A stretch of 64,000 nt of DNA, from NCBI RefSeq assembly GCF_019047785.1, contig NZ_CP077290.1, positions 310,001-374,000 on the forward strand, given 5' to 3'. The position numbers were made by a program, and so were the translations under genes. The stretch comes from Enterobacter cancerogenus (GTDB lineage Bacteria; Pseudomonadota; Gammaproteobacteria; Enterobacterales; Enterobacteriaceae). How positions within the stretch are numbered: the first letter of the stretch is position 1; each line of letters starts with the position of its first letter. Of this stretch, positions 34,380 through 43,361 are shown piece after piece. Below the pieces are notes generated by a model. That model saw nothing but the letters and a program-made list of their open reading frames with translations, made no database searches and had not been told where the DNA came from.

Positions 34380-35831
34380 TTAGCAGAGCGGCTTAACGGC
34401 AGCGCGCATACCCTGCTCCAGAATGGCATCCAGATCCGTGGCAACCTGCTCTACCAGTCCCGGAACCTGGGTGAGATCGCTTTCCCAGTGTTCGATGACG
34501 CTCAGAACCGCAGTCACCAGCGCACGGGTATCGATTTGCTTATCAGTATGCTGTGCCCAGAGCTGCTGATAACGCGTCAACCAGTGAGCATCATCCTGCA
34601 CCGGATAAACGTCACCGTTACGCTCCGCCCGATAAAACGCCATCAGTGCCGCCAGCGCAAAGGTCAGACGAGCCGGCAGTTTACCGGTGGCCTTCTGCCC
34701 CGCCAGCAGCTGCGGCAGAATACGCGTGCGGTATTTGGTCATCCCGTTCAGGGCAATCGACAGCAGTTGATGCTTGATGTACGGATTGCGAAAACGCCCT
34801 GTGACGGCGCGGGCAAAGGATTCCAGCTCATCGCGCGGCAGGTCCAGCACCGGGATAATTTCCTCGTAAATGGCCTTTTCCACAAACGCGCAGACGTCCG
34901 TGTCGTTCATCGCCTCGCCTACCGTATCCAGCCCCGCCAGGAATGCCACAGGCACCAGCGCGGTGTGCGCCCCGTTGAGGATCGCCACTTTACGCTCTTT
35001 ATACGGCTTAATGTCGTCCACAATCCTTACGTTAAGCGGGAGCTGGTCCAGACGCAGCTCCCTGGCGAGGGATTCAGGCCCTTGAATAACAAACAGATAG
35101 AAATGTTCGGCGGTATCGAGAAACGCGTCGTGATACCCCAGCCCGGCCTCCAGTTCTGCAGCTTCATCACGCGGATAGCCAGTTACGATACGGTCGACCA
35201 GCGTGGAGCAGAAGGTGTTGGCTTCGTTTAGCCACTGGATAAAGGCCGCAGGCAGCGCCCACTCATGGGCATAACGCAGCACTAACTCTCGTAACGCATC
35301 GCCGTTGTAATCAATCAACTCGCACGGAATGATGACCCAGCCTTTATCCGCCGCCCCGTTAAAGTGGCTGAAACGCTCGTAGAGCAGACGCGTCAGTTTA
35401 GCCGGATAGCTAACCGCAGGCGCATCGTCGAACGCATCCCCGGCGTGATAGCTGATCCCCGCTTCGGTGGTGTTCGAGAAAACAAAGCGCATGTACGGAT
35501 TGTGGGCAAGTTTCAGGAACTGGTCGTACTGGCTGTAGACGCTAATTTCACGGTTAACCGAACGGATAAGGCGTGCATCGCTCACGGCTTCGCCCTGTTC
35601 GTTCAATCCGCGAATGATCGTGGTATAGAGACCGTCCTGCGTGCTCAGCGACGGCGGGAAATCGCTCTGAATCGGGCGAACAATCACGATCCCGGAGTTA
35701 AGGTCGGTATGTTCATTGAGCAGATCGATTTGCCAGTCGATAAACGCGCGCAGGAAATTACCTTCGCCAAACTGAATGATACGCTCCGGGTAAAGCTCGC
35801 CAGGGAAATCACGACGGTTGAGTGTGTTCAC
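34380..35831 (-). CDS. uxaB: UxaB, tagaturonate reductase (altronate oxidoreductase)
   Basis: 483-residue NADH-dependent mannitol-dehydrogenase-family enzyme that reduces D-tagaturonate to D-altronate in galacturonate breakdown. It matches E. coli UxaB over its whole length. A GTG at 35831 with AAGGAACCCTGTC upstream is chosen; it gives exactly the E. coli length, while the ATG nine codons earlier lacks support. Landmarks are the N-terminal dinucleotide-binding [35 protein letters not shown] pieces ([14 protein letters not shown]) and [19 protein letters not shown] pieces. The upstream gap contains TTGGT-N10-ACCAA (35873-35892), a possible ExuR/UxuR half-site pair. Confidence 0.95.
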   Translation of the reverse strand: MNTLNRRDFPGELYPERIIQFGEGNFLRAFIDWQIDLLNEHTDLNSGIVIVRPIQSDFPPSLSTQDGLYTTIIRGLNEQGEAVSDARLIRSVNREISVYSQYDQFLKLAHNPYMRFVFSNTTEAGISYHAGDAFDDAPAVSYPAKLTRLLYERFSHFNGAADKGWVIIPCELIDYNGDALRELVLRYAHEWALPAAFIQWLNEANTFCSTLVDRIVTGYPRDEAAELEAGLGYHDAFLDTAEHFYLFVIQGPESLARELRLDQLPLNVRIVDDIKPYKERKVAILNGAHTALVPVAFLAGLDTVGEAMNDTDVCAFVEKAIYEEIIPVLDLPRDELESFARAVTGRFRNPYIKHQLLSIALNGMTKYRTRILPQLLAGQKATGKLPARLTFALAALMAFYRAERNGDVYPVQDDAHWLTRYQQLWAQHTDKQIDTRALVTAVLSVIEHWESDLTQVPGLVEQVATDLDAILEQGMRAAVKPLC

Positions 35832-35949
35832 GACAGGGTTCCTTTTATGATTAGTCATACAGCCTGATAAGATTGGTCTAATAACTTACCAAAACTTAAC
35901 GACCATAAACCCTGTTTTGATCAAGGGAGCGAGTGGTTGTAAAAAATAA

Positions 35950-36477
35950 TTACAGGAATTTATAGAACAGCGTGGTGCCGGTCAGTTCACCGTCCGGCAT
36001 AAGCGCATAGCGTGGGATCTCACCGACTTTTTGCCATCCAGCCCGCAGGTAAAAGTGTTCGGCACCGCTCCCGGTTGCCGTATCCAGCACCAGAACCGAA
36101 ATCCCTTTGTCCCGCGCCACCTGTTCAAGCGCGTTCATGAGCGCCAGTGCAGCGCCTTTGCGTCGCGCCTTTTCGTGAACCAACAGTTTTGCTACGTCGG
36201 CACGGTGGGGTTGGTTTTCAGGCTGATCGGTGATGAGCTGAACCGTCCCGATAAGCTGGCGCTGCTCGTCAAAACAGGCCAGCACGGTACGCTCGCCTCG
36301 TGCCACGCTCGCAGCGATATTCAGCCAAAACGCGCGGGCTTTCTCATGGCTAAAGGGCAGCATAAAACTTACCGATGCCCCGCCGTTCACGCAGTTTTCA
36401 AGGATGTCGGCCAGCGCATCAAGGTGGGTAAGAAGGGTGTCTCGTGACAAGCTCTGGAGCTGAAGCGGTGCGTTCAT
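35950..36477 (-). CDS. GNAT-family N-acetyltransferase
   Basis: 175-residue acetyltransferase. Acetyl-CoA binding is at VAKLLVHEKARRKGAALALMNAL (core ARRKGAALAL) and the C-terminus has VLDTATGSGAEHFYLRAGWQKVGEIP pieces typical of GNAT beta-5 to beta-7. The ATG at 36477 follows AGGGAAAATCC; the frame is open further upstream without a ribosome site. It lies between uxaB and two diguanylate cyclase genes, absent from this place in E. coli. Acceptor unknown. Confidence 0.8.
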   Translation of the reverse strand: MNAPLQLQSLSRDTLLTHLDALADILENCVNGGASVSFMLPFSHEKARAFWLNIAASVARGERTVLACFDEQRQLIGTVQLITDQPENQPHRADVAKLLVHEKARRKGAALALMNALEQVARDKGISVLVLDTATGSGAEHFYLRAGWQKVGEIPRYALMPDGELTGTTLFYKFL

Positions 36478-36561
36478 GGATTTTCCCTGTGTTGAGTACC
36501 GCTTCACTTTGCGGGTCACCTTTGGGCAACGCAACCCCTTCAGCCATAGGCTTTTGTTATG

Positions 36562-37527
36562 TTATCCCTTCTGGTGACGCTGGCGTTTCATGGCGTACAT
36601 CTTCTCGTCGGCATTTTTCAGCCACTGCTGCATATCGTTGCCGTGATGATCGAATTCGCTCACGCCCCAGGAAAAATGGAGCGACCATGGGTGCAGCTGA
36701 CGCGCGTTGTAGTGTTCAACCTTTTCGACAAGATAGTGCATGGCGATCCAGGCCCCCTGTTCGTCGGTATCGGCAAACAGCACCGCAAATTCGTCTCCGC
36801 CAAAGCGGACCAGCAGGTCAGCCTCGCGAAAAGAACTTTGCATCAGACGAGCCATCGCCTTAAGAGCCTTATCGCCTTCATCATGCCCAAAGCGATCGTT
36901 GATATCCTTAAAGTAATCTAAATCCATCCAGCCCAGGGTCAGTGGCTCTGCCCGCCGTCTGGCGACGGAGAGCGCAAATTCGACAATCTGGTTAAAGCCG
37001 CGGCGGTTAAACAGCCCCGTCAGTTCATCCGTGGTTGCCGCGCTGACCGCCGCAAACTCATCTTCCGCCAGCGCGCTTAAATCGCTCAGCACGGCGAGAT
37101 CCGCCGCGTTAAACTCCCGGGGCGCATAGTCGATAAGACACAGCGAGCCAACGCTTGCCCCGTTACGCAGGCGCAGCGGAAATCCGGCATAGAAGCGCAC
37201 ATTGGGTTCGCCTGCCACCAGCGGATTATCCGCGAAGCGGGGATCCTGAAGCATATCCCCCACCACCAGCGGTTTTTCACCGAGGATAGTATGACCGCAG
37301 AAAGAGATGTGGCGCGGTACCACGTCAGGCGCTTTGCCGTCGGCCGACTTGACGATAAGCGAATGCTCATCAATCAGATTAACCATAGCCAGCGGTACCT
37401 GGAAAAAGCGCTTCGCCAGCCGCGTCAGGCGATCAAAAGCCGGAGAACGGTCAATATCAAGCAGGCCCGATTCGCGCAGTGCGGCCAGGCGTTCATTTTC
37501 ATCTGTAGGGGTAGCAGGGGCTTTCAT
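36562..37527 (-). CDS. GAF-GGDEF diguanylate cyclase
   Basis: 321-residue predicted cytoplasmic cyclase making c-di-GMP. A GAF domain (about 20-155: FFQVPLAMVNLIDEHSLIVKS, HISFCGHTILGEKPLVVGD, FYAGFPLRLRNG, as separate segments) is followed by a GGDEF domain with DELTGLFNRRGF, DLDYFKDINDRFGHDEGD pieces and an intact RFGGDEFAVLF active site. The GAF type is that of free-methionine-R-sulfoxide-reductase-like sensors. It precedes a second cyclase gene on the same strand. Confidence 0.87.
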   Translation of the reverse strand: MKAPATPTDENERLAALRESGLLDIDRSPAFDRLTRLAKRFFQVPLAMVNLIDEHSLIVKSADGKAPDVVPRHISFCGHTILGEKPLVVGDMLQDPRFADNPLVAGEPNVRFYAGFPLRLRNGASVGSLCLIDYAPREFNAADLAVLSDLSALAEDEFAAVSAATTDELTGLFNRRGFNQIVEFALSVARRRAEPLTLGWMDLDYFKDINDRFGHDEGDKALKAMARLMQSSFREADLLVRFGGDEFAVLFADTDEQGAWIAMHYLVEKVEHYNARQLHPWSLHFSWGVSEFDHHGNDMQQWLKNADEKMYAMKRQRHQKG

Positions 37528-37580
37528 GACATCTCCTTGTGCCTTGCGTTATTAACAGCGTAGCTTAAACCGGCACTTTG

Positions 37581-38636
37581 TCAGTGCGCGAAGATCCGGT
37601 TCTTACCTTCGCGTTTCGCATGATAGAGGGCGCTATCGGCCGCCTGCAGCCAGTCGGTCACGCTTTCCATGTCGCGGGTGGCACAGGCAATGCCGATACT
37701 GAGCGTGCAAGGGACCGCTTCCTGAGCCACATCTTTCATCACGGCCGTGGCGTCCATAATGCGCGTGGCGACAACCTGCGCCTCGTCGACGGTGGTATTC
37801 GGCAGAAGAATGACAAACTCATCGCCGCCCAGCCGTGCAGGGGTATCCGTCGGGCGCGTGGCCAGATGCAGAATTTCCGACACAGTAGCCAGCATCACGT
37901 CCCCGACTTTGTGGCCGTAGCGATCGTTAACGTCCTTGAAATTATCGATATCAATAAACATCAGCGCAGAATCACGGCATGCCTGGCGAAGTTTACTCAG
38001 CTCATGCTCAATACGCTTTTCAAGCAGTCGCCGGTTAGCAATATCCAGTAGCGGATCCATCATTGCGATCCGTTCCAGCTCGCGACTTTTGATCCGCAGG
38101 CGCAAGGCGATCCCGTCCGTCAGAACGCTCAGGGCGATGATATAGATGGCGATCAGCGGCAAGGTAGCGTAAAGGGTCCGCGAAGAGACCACCGGATTGA
38201 TGGCCATTCCCTGACTCAGCCAGCTCACCAGAAAAACCGCCAGCATCAGTGCGGCCGCTTTTTTCAGCAGTGTGTAGCTGCCCGCAGAGAGCCGATCGGC
38301 TAGCAGAATAGTAGCAATTACCACAGAGGGCAGCGGATTTACCGCCATCATGGCAATCCAGAATCCGCCTGCTCCAGCGTCAAGGACCAGGTTTTGATGT
38401 TCAGTCGCCAGGGGGGTCGTTGAATGTCGTGCACGATACCAAGCCACCGTCGGCCAGATAAAGGCGTTAGCCCCCAGCAGGCCAATAAGCCACGGGGGGC
38501 GCTGCTGCTCAAGCAATACCGACAGAATGGGGAAAAAGCAGAGAAGCGTACCGAGCATACGCATCAGATACATACGTTTGACAAACCGACGTCCCTGTAA
38601 GCGAGGCTTCATGCTGAGAGGGTCGGTTGCATTCAT
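37581..38636 (-). CDS. MASE2-GGDEF diguanylate cyclase
   Basis: 351-residue membrane diguanylate cyclase. The N-terminal MASE2 region has helices (about 27-45, 48-67, 90-115, 120-145, 155-178) and the motif FIWPTVAWYRA, as in E. coli DgcC/AdrA. The C-terminal domain has DPLLDIANRRLLEKRI, FIDIDNFKDVNDRYGH and the intact RLGGDEFVILLP. The ATG at 38636 has only weak ribosome binding; a TTG 20 codons upstream would add a non-conserved stretch. May be a DgcC relative, but synteny does not support that name. Confidence 0.85.
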   Translation of the reverse strand: MNATDPLSMKPRLQGRRFVKRMYLMRMLGTLLCFFPILSVLLEQQRPPWLIGLLGANAFIWPTVAWYRARHSTTPLATEHQNLVLDAGAGGFWIAMMAVNPLPSVVIATILLADRLSAGSYTLLKKAAALMLAVFLVSWLSQGMAINPVVSSRTLYATLPLIAIYIIALSVLTDGIALRLRIKSRELERIAMMDPLLDIANRRLLEKRIEHELSKLRQACRDSALMFIDIDNFKDVNDRYGHKVGDVMLATVSEILHLATRPTDTPARLGGDEFVILLPNTTVDEAQVVATRIMDATAVMKDVAQEAVPCTLSIGIACATRDMESVTDWLQAADSALYHAKREGKNRIFAH

Positions 38637-38753
38637 GCTAAGATTTTTCCGATATGTTTCTTGCGGTATCTTATTGAGCTTGAAAATACGTAGCAAGCAA
38701 TTTATCGGATATTCATTCGCTTTAATACCGCGCGCTACCTAAGGTGGTGACGG

Positions 38754-40217
38754 TTACGCCTCTTCCGCATCCCGTTCAGCGTCGGCCACAATCGTATCGT
38801 CCTGCATACGCGCACTGGTACGATTTCGCCCTGCTTTTTTCGAACGATAGAGATAGTCATCCGCTTCGGTCAGCAGCGTGTTGAAAACCTCGGTCAACGC
38901 CCGCGGGTCGGCTTTCCCGCTTCCCAGCCCGATACTGACCGTCAAAAACAACGTCTGCTGACGCCAGGTAAAGGGATGATTGGCGATCGTCAGCCTGATG
39001 CGCTCGGCCAGCTCAAAGCCACGTTGCGCATCACCGGTATTGGCCACCACCGCAAACTCCTCTCCGCCCATCCGGGCCACCAGCCCGTCCTCACCGACAA
39101 CCTGCTGCACCTTCTGCGCAAACGCGGTCAGGATTTTATCGCCGCACTCGTGACCGTAGTTATCATTGATGCTTTTGAAATAATCGATATCCAGCAGCAT
39201 CACCGTGAGAAAGCGGGAGTGCTTGTGCGTCTCTTCCTGTTTCAGCGCTTCATACAATCCGGAACGGGAATAGACGTGGGTCAGGAAATCATAATCCGCC
39301 CGCAATGACACCTGGCGGATCAGCGAGTTAATGGCCGCCACGCTCACGGAGACCATCACCGGACAAATCGCCATTGTCGCAATGCCCTGACGGGCGGAAA
39401 ACATCATTGGCGTGGAGAGCGGCGCGGCAACGGCAATGTTGATGACGGAGTTCGCCACCAGCACAACTTCTACCGCGCCGGTGATAAAGGTCAGCAGACA
39501 GGTGGCCGGAAGCGAGTACCGCACCGCACACCAGATAAGCGCAGGCAGCGGAAAAGCCAGACTCCCTGCTCCGCCAATCACCACGGACGCCGCCACGGAG
39601 ACCATCAGCGCCAGCACCGGTAACAGTGCCTCCGGCGTCAGGCGTGGGAGTCGCGCCGGCATTGTCACCGTCAGCATACAGGGCACAATTAACACGCCCG
39701 TTGAAAACTGCTCGCTAAACCAGTCGGCAAACAGCGGCCAGAAGGTATGACTGTCGATCCCGACCGAGCCTAATGCGCCCAGCAGCGCGCACAGCAAGGC
39801 GGCGATCAGACAATAGTTAAACAGCCGCAGCGCGTTGAGCGGATCGGGCGTTTTCTTCATCAGCCGTTTATCCCGCAGCACCAGCACCGCGACGGTGATA
39901 ATAAACACCATATTCGACAGATTGATAACCAGAGACGCCACGCCCCAGTTGGTCGTCACCGCGTCATATAACAACATCGCGACATACGACACCGCGTAAT
40001 AATGCAGCCGGTTAAGGTAAGCATAACGCGCAAAGATCCCCGCCATCACGCCGTTGAGCGGCCAGAAAAGGGATAAGGCTTCCACCAGACGCAGCTCAGC
40101 ACCAATAAAATAGAACAAGGTGGTAAGAGCAAATATCCCTGCCGCGTTACGCAGAGGGCTGTCTGGTGAAAATAGCTTGAAGGACGAGAGTTCAGAACGC
40201 ATTAAACAGGGATCCAT
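38754..40217 (-). CDS. dgcF: DgcF (YneF), MASE1-type membrane diguanylate cyclase
   Basis: 487-residue cyclase matching remembered E. coli DgcF, with the shared membrane segment LRLVEALSLFWPLNGVMAG and WFSEQFSTGVLIVPCMLT. About eight to ten helices of MASE1 type fill residues 20-310. The GGDEF domain has DFLTHVYSRSGLYEAL, LDIDYFKSINDNYGHECGD pieces and an intact MGGEEFAVV (GGEEF form). Gene order with yneG and glsB is as in E. coli. An ATG at 40202 is an alternative start. A GATACA-repeat dyad lies 58-87 bp upstream. Confidence 0.9.
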   Translation of the reverse strand: MDPCLMRSELSSFKLFSPDSPLRNAAGIFALTTLFYFIGAELRLVEALSLFWPLNGVMAGIFARYAYLNRLHYYAVSYVAMLLYDAVTTNWGVASLVINLSNMVFIITVAVLVLRDKRLMKKTPDPLNALRLFNYCLIAALLCALLGALGSVGIDSHTFWPLFADWFSEQFSTGVLIVPCMLTVTMPARLPRLTPEALLPVLALMVSVAASVVIGGAGSLAFPLPALIWCAVRYSLPATCLLTFITGAVEVVLVANSVINIAVAAPLSTPMMFSARQGIATMAICPVMVSVSVAAINSLIRQVSLRADYDFLTHVYSRSGLYEALKQEETHKHSRFLTVMLLDIDYFKSINDNYGHECGDKILTAFAQKVQQVVGEDGLVARMGGEEFAVVANTGDAQRGFELAERIRLTIANHPFTWRQQTLFLTVSIGLGSGKADPRALTEVFNTLLTEADDYLYRSKKAGRNRTSARMQDDTIVADAERDAEEA

Positions 40218-40274
40218 ATAATGACGTATGGCAATTATTTGCGGTCATTTTCATGAAGGGAAATAAGTGAATAA

Positions 40275-40304
40275 GTATCTATAGCACAGATACAACAGGA
40301 TCAT
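40275..40304. promoter_or_regulatory. GATACA-repeat dyad upstream of dgcF
   Basis: GTATCT (40275) and AGATAC (40288) form a dyad with a 7-nt spacer; GATACA at 40289 is followed 10 bp later by GATCAT. It shares GTATCT-N3-GCACAGATACA with the motif upstream of the alpha/beta hydrolase. Confidence 0.45.
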
Positions 40305-40316
40305 AACTCGTCAAAT

Positions 40317-40673
40317 TTAGGCGTTCATCTCTTTTACCAGCCAGTGATGAATCACGCTCACGACGTACTGCTGCTGTTGCGCAGTCAGTTCCTGCCCCTG
40401 CGGTATGGCATGCCACTTTGCCAGACAGCCACGACAGCAGGTGGCCGTCGCATGCTGAGCGATAAACACCGGGTGCCCGCGCATCGGCGTTTGTTTTCCG
40501 TCATTCGTTGGCTGGGCAGGAGCCAGGCGCTGCGCGATAAAATCAGCCGCATGCCGATCGATGGTGTCCGGGCCTTTATCCCAGCAGTATTGCCGCTCTT
40601 TCGCGCCTAAATGAAAACGCGAGCGGAAGGTTGACCGCGCAAGGCGGGTAAAAAGAGGATCTAACGTCGACAT
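40317..40673 (-). CDS. yneG: YneG, DUF4186 family protein
   Basis: 118-residue protein of the DUF4186 family. The opening LFTRLARSTFRSRFHL, then the Cys/His-rich GHPVFIAQHATATCCRGCLAKWH, suggest a small metal-binding site; the C-terminus is LVKEMNA. No known function. Its ATG overlaps the glsB stop by 1 nt (TGATG), matching the E. coli glsB-yneG arrangement. Confidence 0.88.
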   Translation of the reverse strand: MSTLDPLFTRLARSTFRSRFHLGAKERQYCWDKGPDTIDRHAADFIAQRLAPAQPTNDGKQTPMRGHPVFIAQHATATCCRGCLAKWHAIPQGQELTAQQQQYVVSVIHHWLVKEMNA

Positions 40674-41599
40674 CAGTAAACAGAACGTCCCAGCCGGTGC
40701 GTCAGCTTTTCCAGTACCGCCACACCTGCAAGTGAATTCCCCGTCTCATCCAGTTCCGGGCTCCAGACGGCAATCGCCATCTCATGCGGCACAATCGCCA
40801 CCACCCCGCCGCCCACGCCGGACTTGGCGGGTAACCCCACGCGCCAGGCAAATTCGCCGGCATTTTGATACATACCGCTGGTCGCCATCAGGGCGTTAAT
40901 CTGCCGGGCCTGCATAGGTGACACCACCTCCTGAGCGAGGTGCGGCGCGTGGCCCTGATGGGCGAGAAATAAAAAGGTCTGCGCCAGCTCAACGCAGCTC
41001 ATTTTCAGGGCGCAGTAGTGGAAATAGTTTTGCAGAACGGTGGCAACGTCGTTATGAAAATTGCCGAAGGATTTCATCAGCCAGGCAATGGCGGCGTTAC
41101 GGGCCGAGTGCTCAAACTCAGAGCGGGCCACCACCGGATCGTAGGTAATGTCCTGCACGCCAGAAAGCTGACGGACAATTTCGAGCATCCGCTGACGCGG
41201 TGCGCTGAGACGGCTTTGCAGCATATCGCACACCACCAGCGCCCCGGCGTTGATGAACGGATTGCGCGGTTTACCCTGCTCTATCTCAAGCTGCAAAAGC
41301 GAGTTGAACGGCTGGCCGGAAGGATCTTTGCCAACGCGCTGCCAGATCTCCTCTTCGTCATACTGGCGCATAGCCGCCACCAGGCTCAGCACTTTTGAGA
41401 TCGACTGAATAGAGAAACGCTCTTCCGCGTCCCCGGCCTGAAAACGTTGCCCGTCTACGGTGCAGATGGCAATCCCCAGCTTATTACCGTTCACGGACGC
41501 CAGCGCCGGGATATAGTCGGCAACGTTACCCTGCCCAATTAACGGGCGAACCTGCGCCAGAATCTCGTCCAGCATCTCATTATGGATGACCGCAGCCAC
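40673..41599 (-). CDS. glsB: GlsB, glutaminase
   Basis: 308-residue serine-dependent beta-lactamase-like glutaminase that converts glutamine to glutamate and ammonia, same length as E. coli GlsB (YneH). Catalytic and substrate motifs are [13 protein letters not shown] (nucleophile Ser and Lys), [46 protein letters not shown] pieces and [11 protein letters not shown]. It is coupled to yneG. The neighbouring chemoreceptor gene is not found here in E. coli. Confidence 0.94.
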   Translation of the reverse strand: MAAVIHNEMLDEILAQVRPLIGQGNVADYIPALASVNGNKLGIAICTVDGQRFQAGDAEERFSIQSISKVLSLVAAMRQYDEEEIWQRVGKDPSGQPFNSLLQLEIEQGKPRNPFINAGALVVCDMLQSRLSAPRQRMLEIVRQLSGVQDITYDPVVARSEFEHSARNAAIAWLMKSFGNFHNDVATVLQNYFHYCALKMSCVELAQTFLFLAHQGHAPHLAQEVVSPMQARQINALMATSGMYQNAGEFAWRVGLPAKSGVGGGVVAIVPHEMAIAVWSPELDETGNSLAGVAVLEKLTHRLGRSVY

Positions 41600-41661
41600 T
41601 CTTTGCTCCTTGCCCTCAGGCTAAAACGGGCTGCGAGTATACCAGAGGCTGCGATATTGCG

Positions 41662-43251
41662 TCAGGCCGGGAGACGAAAACGCGAAACCGCCGTCAGCAG
41701 CTGGCCCGACTCCTGATGCAGCCGCGCGGAAGCCTGCGACGCATCGCTGACCAGCAGGTCCGTTTGACGCGAAACGCGATTCAGCGCCTGCAGCTGCCGC
41801 GTCATCAGGTGAATACTTTCTCCCTGACTCAGCGTGGCCGAGGAGATATCGCTCAGCAGGCTGCTCAGCGTCGCCACCAGCCCGGTGACCTGCTGCAGGT
41901 TATCTTCCAGACGGCTAACGGCTTTTGAACCATCCTCGATGCCCTGCAGAGAGTGATTGATCAGCTCCTGGATGGTTTGCGTGGAATGGCTGCTCTTTCT
42001 GGCGAGTAACCCGACCTCTCTCGCCACCACCGCAAACCCGCGTCCCTGGTTGCCCGCGTGCGCGGCTTCGATGGCGGCATTCAGCGCGAGGATGTTGGTC
42101 TGAAATGCCACGTTATCGATCATGGCGACGATCCCCCGCATCTCGGCGGATCGGTCGACGATCGCCTGCATGGAGGCATTCACGGTCGACATCATACGAT
42201 CGCCCCCCGCAGCCGCCTGACGTGCTTCGTCCGCGCGCGAGCTGGCAAGTTTTGCATAGCCTGTATTGCCTTCGACGTGGGTTTCAAGCGTGGCGATATG
42301 AGCAGTTACCTCTTCCAGCTCTTTTGCCTGACGCGCTGACTGGTGATACAGCGCCTCGTTGCCCTGTGCCAGGGCGCCAATGTTTTCGACCATTGACGAC
42401 GTGGCATCGCTGACCTGTGTCACCAGTGCCTGCAAGCCACGCTGCATGGTGCGGATGCTGTCGCTCAGTTGCCCTATCTCCCGGTTAAAGCGCACCACAT
42501 CCGGCGGCATACCGGACAAATCGCCCGCCGCGAGACGATCGATATGCGCAATTAACCGACGAAGCGGCGTGATGACCCATTTTGCCATCCCAAACCACAC
42601 GGCAACGGCAATCGTCAGCAGTACCAGCGGCGCAAACAGAAACGCCGTTTGTAGGCCGGAGAGCTGCGCCATTAAGGTTTGCCGCCCCTGCATGGCCTGC
42701 TTCTCGCTTGCCTGCTGATAACGGGCGTAGTTGTCGTTGAAATCAGTCTGAAATGCCTGAGCAGGCACGGCAAAAAAAGCGTCGATGGAATGAGTGTCGA
42801 CCAGCCCGTCGGCCTGCTCTTTGATAGCGCCGTAAAACAGTTGATAGCTGTTCACCAGCGCCTCATCTTTCGGCGGGTTCAGTGCCAGCCAAGCCTGCCA
42901 GGCCTGTTGCGACACCGCCAGCGCCTTTTGCGCTTCGTCCATCAGGCTGTGCCAGCTACCCTCAGAGCCTGTCTCTTTGTCCTGCATAAAATAGACGCCG
43001 GAACGGTTAAGCAGATCGCTTGCCGCCAGCAGGGAGACGCGGGCTAAATCCAGCTTGCCCTGCTGCTGATAGGCCAGTTGGTTATGCCGTTCGTTGCGCT
43101 GAGCGTCTTTTAGCGATGCGCCAAGGAGAATCGAGGAGGAAAGTTGTAATGCCGAGAAGAGTCCAATAATACAAAAAATACCGGCCAGCAGACCAAACTG
43201 ACGCGGAAAAAGACGCGGCGCAATACGGCGAAAAATTTGCGTTAGGTTCAT
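41662..43251 (-). CDS. Methyl-accepting chemotaxis protein
   Basis: 529-residue transmembrane chemoreceptor. The ATG at 43251 (MNLTQIFRRIAPRLFPRQFG, then helix LLAGIFCIIGLFSAL) is chosen; the longer open frame runs into the terminator of sad. A four-helix periplasmic sensor (about 40-190) is followed by helix 2 (TAFLFAPLVLLTIAVAVWFG), HAMP and a long coiled coil with the hairpin tip VAFQTNILALNAAIEAAHAG and GRGFAVVAREVGLLARKS. It lacks a C-terminal NWETF-type CheR-docking pentapeptide, so it depends on other receptors for efficient methylation. Ligand unknown. Confidence 0.87.
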   Translation of the reverse strand: MNLTQIFRRIAPRLFPRQFGLLAGIFCIIGLFSALQLSSSILLGASLKDAQRNERHNQLAYQQQGKLDLARVSLLAASDLLNRSGVYFMQDKETGSEGSWHSLMDEAQKALAVSQQAWQAWLALNPPKDEALVNSYQLFYGAIKEQADGLVDTHSIDAFFAVPAQAFQTDFNDNYARYQQASEKQAMQGRQTLMAQLSGLQTAFLFAPLVLLTIAVAVWFGMAKWVITPLRRLIAHIDRLAAGDLSGMPPDVVRFNREIGQLSDSIRTMQRGLQALVTQVSDATSSMVENIGALAQGNEALYHQSARQAKELEEVTAHIATLETHVEGNTGYAKLASSRADEARQAAAGGDRMMSTVNASMQAIVDRSAEMRGIVAMIDNVAFQTNILALNAAIEAAHAGNQGRGFAVVAREVGLLARKSSHSTQTIQELINHSLQGIEDGSKAVSRLEDNLQQVTGLVATLSSLLSDISSATLSQGESIHLMTRQLQALNRVSRQTDLLVSDASQASARLHQESGQLLTAVSRFRLPA

Positions 43252-43325
43252 AATTTTCTTCTGTAACAAAGCGTTAGACGCGTGGCAGTCTACGAGAGGA
43301 AAATGACAGAACCATTGCAGAAACA

Positions 43326-43353
43326 TGACAAAGGCCTTCACGCGGAAGGCCTT
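43326..43353 (-). terminator. Probable terminator after sad
   Basis: A perfect 9-bp stem AAGGCCTTC/GAAGGCCTT with a 5-nt loop starts 9 bp past the sad stop; read on the minus strand it is followed by TTTGTC. It separates sad from the chemoreceptor gene. Confidence 0.7.
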
Positions 43354-43361
43354 GAGGGAGG

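Noticed and set aside
34488..35231. Plus-strand frame of 247 codons over uxaB
   Set aside because: uxaB is unmistakable; the opposite frame has no motif.
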